A stretch of DNA of 64,000 bases from Loktanella sp. PT4BL. GTDB taxonomy: Bacteria; Pseudomonadota; Alphaproteobacteria; Rhodobacterales; Rhodobacteraceae. The DNA is taken from assembly GCF_003201935.1 (NCBI RefSeq), contig NZ_QJJL01000002.1, forward strand, positions 124,001 to 188,000. Reading direction: 5' to 3'. Position numbers and translations under genes: made by a program. Within the stretch, counting starts at the first letter, position 1, and every line of letters starts with the position of its first letter. A model generated the notes under the pieces. It saw nothing but the letters and a program-made list of their open reading frames with translations. It had not been told where the DNA came from and searched no databases. Of this stretch, positions 45,558-52,923 are shown in pieces.

Positions 45558-46961
45558 ATGGGCGATATTCTGATTACGGATGATGAGCGCGACATTCGCG
45601 AACTCATTTCGGAAATTCTGATCGACGAAGGCTACACCACGCGGCTGGCCGGAACCTCGGACGAATGTATGGCCCAGATTGCAGCCGAGCAGCCCGCTCT
45701 GATGATCCTCGATATCTGGCTGAAAGACAGCAATATGGACGGGATTGATATTCTCAAGACCGTCAAGCGCGACCATCCGGAGATACCGATCGTTATTATT
45801 TCGGGCCACGGCAATATTGAGATCGCGGTCGCGGCAATTAAACAGGGCGCCTATGACTTTATCGAAAAGCCCTTCAACATTGACCAGTTGTTGGTGGTGA
45901 TCCGCCGCGCGATGGAAACCTCGCGCCTGCGCCGCGAAAACGTGCAACTGCGGCGCGGCGAAAGCCAGAGTGCTGAGATGCTGGGCGACAGCGCGGCCTT
46001 CCGGACACTCAAATCGCAACTGGACAAGGTGACAAAATCCAACGGCCGTGTGATGCTGACAGGGCCTGCGGGGGCGGGCAAGGAAATCGCGGCGCGCTAT
46101 ATCCACGCCAATTCCAACCGTGCCTCGGCACCCTTTGTGGTGGTGAACTCGGCTTCGATCGAACCCGAGCGCATGGAGGAAGTCTTGTTCGGCCGTGAAG
46201 ACGCAGGGCGCGGCATCGAGCATGGTTTGCTGGAAGAAGCCAATGGCGGTGTCGTTTATTTCGATGAAATTGCGGATATGCCCTTGGGAACGCAATCGAA
46301 GATCCTGCGCGTATTGGTCGAGCAGCGCTTTCAGCGCGTGGGCGGCAACGACAAGGTTCAGGTGGATTTGCGGGTGATTTCCAGCACCAACCGCGACCTT
46401 TCCGCAGCCATCGCTGCGGGCATGTTCCGCGAAGAACTCTATCACCGTTTGAATGTTGTGCCGATTGCTGTGCCGTCATTGGAGGAACGCCGCGAGGATA
46501 TTCCGCTTCTGGCCGAGCATTTCATTGAGAGCTGCAACAAGCTGCAAGGCCTGCCACTTCGCAAATTGGCAGAGGACGCACGCGCGCTCTTGCAAACCAT
46601 GCTCTGGCCGGGGAACGTGCGGCAGTTGAAGAACGTGGTTGAACGCGTTCTTATTCTTGGGGAAAACACGGGCGATATCACCGCCAAAGAGCTGCCGAAC
46701 AGTGAAGATGGCGGCGGTGAGGAAGGCCGGATCGTGCTGGCTGGTGGTCTTGCGACGCTGCCCTTGCGCGAGGCCCGCGAGCTTTTTGAACGCGAGTACC
46801 TGCTGACCCAGATCAACCGGTTCGGTGGCAATATCAGCCGTACAGCGGCATTTGTGGGCATGGAACGTTCGGCCTTGCACCGGAAGCTGAAATCGCTAGG
46901 CGTTGTGACAACGAACAAGGCGGGTGGCCGCGTGGCTTATATTGAAGGCGAGGACGAATGA
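45558..46961 (+). CDS. ntrX: NtrX response regulator without GAFTGA
   Basis: A 467-residue NtrC-family regulator: receiver with Asp52 (ILDIWLKDSNMDGID), AAA+ domain with an altered Walker A GPAGAGKE (169-176) and Walker [19 protein letters not shown], and a C-terminal Fis HTH (GNISRTAAFVGMERSALHRK). After VLFGRED the sequence runs AGRGIEHGLLEEANGG with no GAFTGA, so sigma-54 contact is unlikely. ATGA overlap with trkA. Confidence 0.92.
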   Translation: MGDILITDDERDIRELISEILIDEGYTTRLAGTSDECMAQIAAEQPALMILDIWLKDSNMDGIDILKTVKRDHPEIPIVIISGHGNIEIAVAAIKQGAYDFIEKPFNIDQLLVVIRRAMETSRLRRENVQLRRGESQSAEMLGDSAAFRTLKSQLDKVTKSNGRVMLTGPAGAGKEIAARYIHANSNRASAPFVVVNSASIEPERMEEVLFGREDAGRGIEHGLLEEANGGVVYFDEIADMPLGTQSKILRVLVEQRFQRVGGNDKVQVDLRVISSTNRDLSAAIAAGMFREELYHRLNVVPIAVPSLEERREDIPLLAEHFIESCNKLQGLPLRKLAEDARALLQTMLWPGNVRQLKNVVERVLILGENTGDITAKELPNSEDGGGEEGRIVLAGGLATLPLREARELFEREYLLTQINRFGGNISRTAAFVGMERSALHRKLKSLGVVTTNKAGGRVAYIEGEDE

Positions 46962-48334
46962 AAGTCATCATCTGCGGTGCAGGTCAGGTTGGCTGGCAAA
47001 TTGCCCGTCATTTGTCCGGCGAAAACAACGATGTCACAGTCGTGGACAGCAACCCCGAACTGGTGCGTCGTGCGACAGATACGTTGGACGTGCAGGGCAT
47101 CGCGGGCTTTGCAAGCTACCCTGACGTGCTGGACCGCGCGGGTGCCGCAGATGCCGATATGGTCATTGCGGCGACCCATTCCGATGAGGTGAATATGGTC
47201 ACCTGTCAGGTGGCCCATTCGGTGTTTTCGGTGCAGCGCAAAATCGCCCGCCTGCGCGCCCAGAACTATCTCGATCCGGCCTATGCCGATCTTTACCGGC
47301 GCAATCACCTGCCCATCGACGTGGTCATTTCGCCCGAGCGCGAGGTCGCAGAGGCGGCCTTGCAGCGCTTGGCGGCACCCGCGGCCTTTGACACCGAAAG
47401 CTTTCTGGAAGGGCGCGCGCAACTGCTCGGGATCATGATTGATGACGATTGCCCTGTCATCAACACACCCCTGCGCCAGCTGACCGATCTTTTCTCCACG
47501 CTCCGCGCCGTCGTGGTGGGCATCCGGCGCGAAGGAACGCTTTTTGTGCCATCCCCCGGTGACCAGATTTTTCCCGATGATGAATGCTATATCTTCACCG
47601 ACACCGAAGATATGACGCGGACGCTGGAAATTTTCGGTAAAACCCAGTCAAAACAGGAACGTATCGTCATCATTGGTGGCGGCAATGTCGGGCTTGGTGT
47701 GGCGCAAGCGCTCGAAGCGCGCACCGAACGTGTGCGTGTCAAAGTGATCGAGAAGAACCGCGAGAATGCCGAACGTGCGGCGGATGCGCTGGACCGGACG
47801 ATCGTTTTGCATGGCGACGGGCTGGACAGCGGTTTGCTCGAAGAGGCGAATATTTCTTCGGCTGACGCCGTGCTGGCTGTAACGGATGATGACAAGACAA
47901 ACCTGCTTGCCGCTGTCCGCGCCAAAGAGATGGGCTGTAAAATGTCGATCTCTTTGGTGAACGATCCGACCTTGGTGCCGCTGATGGGCCCATTGGATAT
48001 TGATGCCTACATCAACCCCCGTGCGGTGACTGTGAGTTCGATCCTGCGTCACATCCGCCACGGGCGCGTGCGCGGTGTCTACTCGATCGGGGATGCCGAG
48101 GCGGAAGTGATCGAGGCGCAAGTGCTGGGAACATCACCGATTGCGGGCCAGAAGGTGAAGGATATCGACTTTCCCGAAGGCACATTGATCGGCGCGGTCA
48201 TGCAGCAAGGCAAAATCGTGCGCCCGACCGGCGAGACGCGCATCGAAGAGGGCAACGTGATTGCGATTTTCGCGATGTCCGATGACGTGCCCGAAGTTGA
48301 ACGCCTCTTGCAGGTCTCGATAGACTTCTTCTGA
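46958..48334 (+). CDS. trkA: Trk potassium uptake regulator TrkA
   Basis: A 458-residue cytoplasmic gating protein with two RCK units: Rossmann loops KVIICGAGQVGWQIARHL (residue 2 on) and IVIIGGGNVGLGVAQAL (about 232), each followed by a TrkA-C domain. It binds NAD(H) or ATP and opens TrkH. Its stop shares one base with the trkH ATG. Confidence 0.93.
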   Translation: MKVIICGAGQVGWQIARHLSGENNDVTVVDSNPELVRRATDTLDVQGIAGFASYPDVLDRAGAADADMVIAATHSDEVNMVTCQVAHSVFSVQRKIARLRAQNYLDPAYADLYRRNHLPIDVVISPEREVAEAALQRLAAPAAFDTESFLEGRAQLLGIMIDDDCPVINTPLRQLTDLFSTLRAVVVGIRREGTLFVPSPGDQIFPDDECYIFTDTEDMTRTLEIFGKTQSKQERIVIIGGGNVGLGVAQALEARTERVRVKVIEKNRENAERAADALDRTIVLHGDGLDSGLLEEANISSADAVLAVTDDDKTNLLAAVRAKEMGCKMSISLVNDPTLVPLMGPLDIDAYINPRAVTVSSILRHIRHGRVRGVYSIGDAEAEVIEAQVLGTSPIAGQKVKDIDFPEGTLIGAVMQQGKIVRPTGETRIEEGNVIAIFAMSDDVPEVERLLQVSIDFF

Positions 48335-49854
48335 TGGCTTCGATTGTCCGGCTTCCATTTTTCGTGATCCTGATGGGTCTGGGTGCGGCGTCGATGATCG
48401 TTCCAGCAGCGCATGGCGCGGTCATGGAAGACTTCGACACGATGCGCGTATTCTTTTACGGATTTATCCTGTTTTCGATCATCACGCTGATGATCGGTCT
48501 GGCCACCGCGGGCTATGCGCCCCGCAGTGTGGCCCGTAGCCAGCTGGTCGGCCTTTTCGCGGCCTTTTCGGCCCTGCCGATCATGTTTGCGATTCCCTTC
48601 TACGTTGCCGTCGGCAACACGACATTTCTGGACGCATGGTTTGAAATGGTGTCGAGCTTCACCACAACTGGTGCCACGGTTTATGACACTGCAGGGCGGT
48701 TGACCCCGTCGCAGCATCTCTGGCGCGGTCTGGTGGGCTGGATGGGTGGTCTGCTCGTCTGGGTGACCGCGGTGTCGATTTTCGCACCCATGAACCTTGG
48801 CGGGTTCGAGGTGCGTGCAACGGGCAACGCGGGCAGGGGCACCAGTGGCGGATTTACGCAGATTGCGCAGATTGCAGACCCGTCTGAACGGCTTGTGCGC
48901 TATACGCTGACGCTGACGCCGATTTATATCGGCCTGACAGCGATACTCTGGGTTGGGCTCGTAATTGCGGGGGAATTTCCCTACATCGCACTGATTCACG
49001 CCATGTCGACGCTCTCGACCTCGGGTATTTCGCCTATCGGGGGGCTCTATTTTGCCGCCTCGCGGTTCTGGGGCGAGCTGTTGATCTTCTGTTTCTTCAT
49101 CTTCGCCCTGTCCCGTCTGACGTTTAGCCGTGGCCTGATCGGCGAGCGGGAGCGCGGGTTGCGGCGCGATCCCGAGTTCTTGACAGCACTGGTCCTGATC
49201 GGCACGGTCACGACGCTTTTGTTCATGCGCCATTTCATTGGTGCCGCCGAACGCGCAGACCCTGCCGGTTTGCAGGAAGTGGCATCAGCGCTTTGGGGCG
49301 GGTTGTTCACAGTGACCTCTTTCTTGACGACAACCGGATTTGAATCGCATTTCTGGGGCGGCGCAACGGACTGGTCAGGCCTGAACACACCGGGGTTGTT
49401 CCTGATCGGTCTTGCCCTGATCGGGGGCGGTGTGGCGACAACGGCAGGCGGGGTCAAACTCTTGCGGATTTACGCGCTTTACCGTCATGGCGAACGGGAA
49501 CAGGAGCGCCTTTTGCATCCGTCCTCTATTGGTGGCGGTGGCAAGGATGCGCGGCGTATCCGCAAACAGGGCGCCTATATCTCATGGGTATTCTTCATGC
49601 TGTTTGCGATCAGCATTGCTGCGGTGATGCTGGCTCTGTCGCTGACAGGGGTACAGTTTGAAACGTCAATGGTGCTGGCGGTCTCGGCACTGTCGACAAC
49701 AGGGCCATTGGCCTCGGTTGCTGCAGAAACGCCGATTGCCTACTCGGGAATTCCCGATGCCGCCAAGGTCATTCTGGCCTTTGCCATGGTCCTGGGACGC
49801 TTGGAAACGCTGGCGATCATCGCGCTCTTCAATCCTGAAATCTGGCAGCGCTAA
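48334..49854 (+). CDS. trkH: Potassium transporter TrkH
   Basis: A 506-residue membrane protein with about ten to twelve helices and pore-loop motifs SFTTTGATVYD, STLSTSGISPIGG, SFLTTTGFESH and ALSTTGPLASV, the four selectivity-filter repeats of Trk/Ktr channels. Takes up K+ with TrkA; the ntrYX-trkAH order is conserved in Rhodobacterales. Confidence 0.93.
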   Translation: MASIVRLPFFVILMGLGAASMIVPAAHGAVMEDFDTMRVFFYGFILFSIITLMIGLATAGYAPRSVARSQLVGLFAAFSALPIMFAIPFYVAVGNTTFLDAWFEMVSSFTTTGATVYDTAGRLTPSQHLWRGLVGWMGGLLVWVTAVSIFAPMNLGGFEVRATGNAGRGTSGGFTQIAQIADPSERLVRYTLTLTPIYIGLTAILWVGLVIAGEFPYIALIHAMSTLSTSGISPIGGLYFAASRFWGELLIFCFFIFALSRLTFSRGLIGERERGLRRDPEFLTALVLIGTVTTLLFMRHFIGAAERADPAGLQEVASALWGGLFTVTSFLTTTGFESHFWGGATDWSGLNTPGLFLIGLALIGGGVATTAGGVKLLRIYALYRHGEREQERLLHPSSIGGGGKDARRIRKQGAYISWVFFMLFAISIAAVMLALSLTGVQFETSMVLAVSALSTTGPLASVAAETPIAYSGIPDAAKVILAFAMVLGRLETLAIIALFNPEIWQR

Positions 49855-49866
49855 GCGCTTCTTTTA
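49847..49866 (+). terminator. Terminator-like hairpin with the trkH stop codon in its loop
   Basis: AGCGC (49847-49851), loop TAA (the trkH stop codon), GCGCT (49855-49859), then TCTTTT. Short 5-bp stem with a U-rich tail, so a weak or partial terminator ahead of hfq. Confidence 0.4.
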
Positions 49867-49972
49867 ATGTGTAAATAGGGGGTGGAAACTCCAGATCAGG
49901 CGCGACATACTGAGCCTGACTACACTGGGGGGCCGGTCCGCGGCCGCAAGAAAAAGAAAAAAGGGTTTGGCG

Positions 49973-50206
49973 ATGGCTGCCGACAAAGCAAATCTGCAAG
50001 ACGCATTCCTTAATCATGTGCGCAAAACAAAAGTACCCGTCACGATTTTCCTCGTGAACGGTGTGAAACTCCAAGGCGTGATCACTTGGTTCGACAGCTT
50101 TTGCGTCCTTCTGCGTCGTGACGGACAATCGCAGCTTGTTTACAAAAGCGCGATTTCCACCATCATGCCGGCGCAACCGATCAGCCTTTATGAAGGTGAA
50201 GAGTAA
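49973..50206 (+). CDS. hfq: RNA chaperone Hfq
   Basis: A 77-residue Sm-like protein pairing sRNAs with mRNAs. Sm1 [21 protein letters not shown] and Sm2 [10 protein letters not shown] are intact (the first is given as residues about 27-47). ATG 49973, with AAGGG upstream, is chosen over TTG 49967. It is followed 2 nt later by hflX, the common hfq-hflX order. Confidence 0.95.
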   Translation: MAADKANLQDAFLNHVRKTKVPVTIFLVNGVKLQGVITWFDSFCVLLRRDGQSQLVYKSAISTIMPAQPISLYEGEE

Positions 50207-50208
50207 CT

Positions 50209-51483
50209 TTGCTCGAACATGATCGCCCCGTGACACGGGCTTGGGTACTGCATCCCGAACTAAAGAACGACCAGAACCGCCGCGCGGCTGAGCCCGCTTT
50301 GGCGGAAGGTTTGGCTTTGGCCGCTGCCTTGCCGGATCTGGATGTGATTGGCGGCACCATCGTTCGCCTGCCGAAAATCCAGCCCGGTAAACTCTTTGGC
50401 AAAGGCAAGATCGCAGAGTTGAAACAGGTGTTTCACGACGCCGAAATCGAGCTTGTCCTGATCGACGGCCCCGTGACCCCTGTGCAGCAGCGCAATCTGG
50501 AAAAGGAATGGGGCGTCAAACTGCTTGATCGCACCGGACTTATTCTGGAAATCTTCAGCGACCGCGCGCGCACCTCCGAGGGCGTGTTGCAGGTGGAAAT
50601 GGCCGCACTGTCTTACCAGCGCACGCGTCTGGTGCGGGCATGGACCCACCTTGAGCGGCAACGCGGTGGATTGGGCTTTGTCGGCGGCCCGGGTGAAACA
50701 CAGATCGAGGCCGACCGGCGCGCCATTGACGAACAGCTCAACCGCCTGCGCAAGCAACTGGCGAAAGTGGTAAAAACCCGCGAACTTCACCGCGCGTCCC
50801 GCGCCAAGGTGCCGTTCCCGATTGTGGCCTTAGTAGGCTATACAAACGCGGGCAAATCCACGCTTTTCAATCGTCTGACAGGGGCCGAAGTCTTTGCCAA
50901 GGACATGCTCTTCGCAACACTAGACCCCACGATGCGGAAGATCGTGCTCCCGACAGGTGACGAAATCATCATGTCCGACACCGTGGGTTTCATCTCTGAT
51001 CTGCCGACCGAACTGGTCGCGGCCTTCCGTGCCACGCTGGAAGAGGTGCTTGACGCGGACCTGATCGTGCACGTCCGCGACATCAGCCACGAACAGACCG
51101 AAGAGCAGGCACAGGACGTGCGCGCCATTCTGCAAAGCCTTGGCGTGGCCGAAGAGGCCCCGATCATCGAGGTCTGGAACAAGGTCGACCTGCTGGAAGG
51201 TGACGCGCGCGATGCGGTGCTGACACAGGCGGCGCGCATGGACGATCTTTATGCGATTTCTGCGATCACCGGTGACGGGCTGGACAGGCTCCTGGCTGCG
51301 ATTCCCGACAAGCTCAAAGACCCCCGGAGCGAGGAAAAGCTGACGCTGACCTTCTCAGAAGGGCGCAAACGCGCATGGCTCTTTGATGCAGGGATCGTGA
51401 CGAAAGAGGTGCAGACCGAGACGGGTTACGACCTGACGGTGTTCTGGACAGCTTTGCAGAAAGAACGGTTTGTGCGGTTGTAG
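50209..51483 (+). CDS. hflX: GTPase HflX
   Basis: A 424-residue ribosome-associated GTPase. N-terminal nucleotide-binding domain (GGTIVRLPKIQPGKLFGKGK), the helical GGLGFVGGPGETQIEADRR segment, then the G domain with GYTNAGKSTLFNRL (G1), DTVGFISDLP (G3) and NKVDLL (G4). It splits stalled or stressed ribosomes. It starts with TTG 2 nt after the hfq stop; no better ATG is available before the conserved RAWVLHPEL. Confidence 0.93.
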   Translation: MLEHDRPVTRAWVLHPELKNDQNRRAAEPALAEGLALAAALPDLDVIGGTIVRLPKIQPGKLFGKGKIAELKQVFHDAEIELVLIDGPVTPVQQRNLEKEWGVKLLDRTGLILEIFSDRARTSEGVLQVEMAALSYQRTRLVRAWTHLERQRGGLGFVGGPGETQIEADRRAIDEQLNRLRKQLAKVVKTRELHRASRAKVPFPIVALVGYTNAGKSTLFNRLTGAEVFAKDMLFATLDPTMRKIVLPTGDEIIMSDTVGFISDLPTELVAAFRATLEEVLDADLIVHVRDISHEQTEEQAQDVRAILQSLGVAEEAPIIEVWNKVDLLEGDARDAVLTQAARMDDLYAISAITGDGLDRLLAAIPDKLKDPRSEEKLTLTFSEGRKRAWLFDAGIVTKEVQTETGYDLTVFWTALQKERFVRL

Positions 51484-51493
51484 GGGAACGGCA

Positions 51494-51538
51494 GCTTTGC
51501 GGACAAAGCGGACCTCCGTTTGATAGCAACCAATGTCC
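51494..51538. repeat. Hairpin plus second copy of the intergenic element
   Basis: GCTTTG (51494-51499), loop CGGA, CAAAGC (51504-51509) is a perfect 6-bp stem just after hflX. The stretch 51505-51538 is the partner of 1053-1086, sharing AAAGCGGACCT and GCAACCAA. The hairpin may terminate hflX. Confidence 0.4.
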
Positions 51539-51587
51539 AAAGACTGACAGCCTGGTACTCGGCAACAAGCGATGCGATGCACCAAGT

Positions 51588-52244
51588 TCAGAATTGAAGG
51601 CCGAGAAAAATTACGGCTAAGGGCACTGGCGACACAGCAAGAATGACCGTCAAAAAGGTTGAAAGTGGCGTAAATATCCCGGTCAAACCTGCAATAATCA
51701 TGATGCCACCACCCCCGCCGATGATGGAGTTCCCGGGCGTATTCAGGGCGAGCGCCATGGCAACATAGCGATACTGCAAAGCGAGACGAAGAGCGCGTTC
51801 CGACTGCCCTTCAAGAAGCATGTCGACCCGCTCATCTTTGGACAATGGTGCTGCGCGCGCGACCAGCGACGCTGCCTGCTGCATCCGCAAGACTAGCAAG
51901 ACCTGTTCCAACGTGCTGATTGGCAAGAACCGTCCGACTGTGAAGGCCAGCATCATCGCGGCAACCGTGCAGACGTAAATCAGCGGTGCAATCGCCGCGC
52001 CGAAACCAGCTAGCAACGCAATCCCAATTTCTGCCCCCGGCACGAAAGGCATTGCAAGCAACCCAACATAAGCCACTGCGCCGGTCATTATCGCCTGATG
52101 AACCTGCTGTTCATTATCAGGCCGGATTTGCAGGTCTAAGGCGTCGCGGATCATGTGCACGCCCCAAGTGGCCAACAGTATGAAACCGATCAGGATACTG
52201 AATTTCATCATGAGCGCGGGCAAGGTCGTATTCTGTTGCCTCAT
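51588..52244 (-). CDS. VTT/DedA-like integral membrane protein
   Basis: A 218-residue protein with about five hydrophobic segments. MPFVPGAEIGIALLAGFGAA and the late ALNTPGNSIIGGGGGI followed by LTGIFTPLSTF resemble the re-entrant loops of the VTT (SNARE-associated, DedA/TVP38) family, though divergent. Possible lipid scramblase or flippase role, weakly supported. By eye nearer 53% G+C than the flanking core genes. 10 nt downstream of the 158-aa gene. Confidence 0.55.
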   Translation of the reverse strand: MRQQNTTLPALMMKFSILIGFILLATWGVHMIRDALDLQIRPDNEQQVHQAIMTGAVAYVGLLAMPFVPGAEIGIALLAGFGAAIAPLIYVCTVAAMMLAFTVGRFLPISTLEQVLLVLRMQQAASLVARAAPLSKDERVDMLLEGQSERALRLALQYRYVAMALALNTPGNSIIGGGGGIMIIAGLTGIFTPLSTFLTVILAVSPVPLAVIFLGLQF

Positions 52245-52254
52245 CCGTGGGGCT

Positions 52255-52731
52255 TCAACCGGACACCGCCTCGGACGAAATCGTAGTACCTGTCGCCCGG
52301 ATTTGGATTTGGTTCGTCCAGTACCAACGCCTAGTCGTCCAGGTTAAGTCAATTTGCACGTCATCATCAGTGACCCTTCCATGCCAAACGACAGTGTGCG
52401 GGGCACTTGGGCAAATCGCTGTGGCAGTAAAATGGGTGATGCCATCGATTTCCATGGTTTGGTAATCGGACCAGCCAAAACTGCAGGAATTCTCGCAATC
52501 TGTCGATAGGAACGTGCCATCACGAAAGATAATGTCATCTTCTAACTCTGCGCCACTGGAAACGTCTTCCCCGTAGATTCGGAACGTAATCCCATCCAAA
52601 TCGCCAGTCGCAACCCAATTGCCTTCCGGCAGAACCAGATCAGGTATATCCTCGTTCATTACCGAGAGGGTTGCAGCGCCTGTGCCAACGGTAGCAACAG
52701 CAATTGCAGCGACCTGTAGAATCTGAGGCAT
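52255..52731 (-). CDS. Exported protein of unknown function
   Basis: A 158-residue protein with a hydrophobic N-terminus (VAAIAVATVGTGAATL, signal peptide or anchor), then a strand-rich, acidic body with three Cys (CENSC, AICP) that may form disulfides outside the cytoplasm, and WTTRRWYWTNQIQI near the end. No family recognised. Upstream of and probably co-transcribed with the VTT-like gene; base composition is lower in G+C than neighbours. Confidence 0.55.
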   Translation of the reverse strand: MPQILQVAAIAVATVGTGAATLSVMNEDIPDLVLPEGNWVATGDLDGITFRIYGEDVSSGAELEDDIIFRDGTFLSTDCENSCSFGWSDYQTMEIDGITHFTATAICPSAPHTVVWHGRVTDDDVQIDLTWTTRRWYWTNQIQIRATGTTISSEAVSG

Positions 52732-52923
52732 GACCGGCTCCGTCCGTAGTTAATCGGATTTTTGATAATATGACGAGTATGGATCAATTGGCGTATCAAA
52801 CAAGACAATTCAAAGGCTGGGGACCAGTATCGCAAAAATGTGGTAGCATTCATTGATCGCAAAGTTGCAATCCGGGATACGGGACGGGCTCACGGCAGAC
52901 TTTCGCTGCAACTCTGCACGATC

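Noticed and set aside
48079-49233. 384-codon open frame opposite trkA/trkH
   Set aside because: Antisense shadow with low-complexity charged composition.
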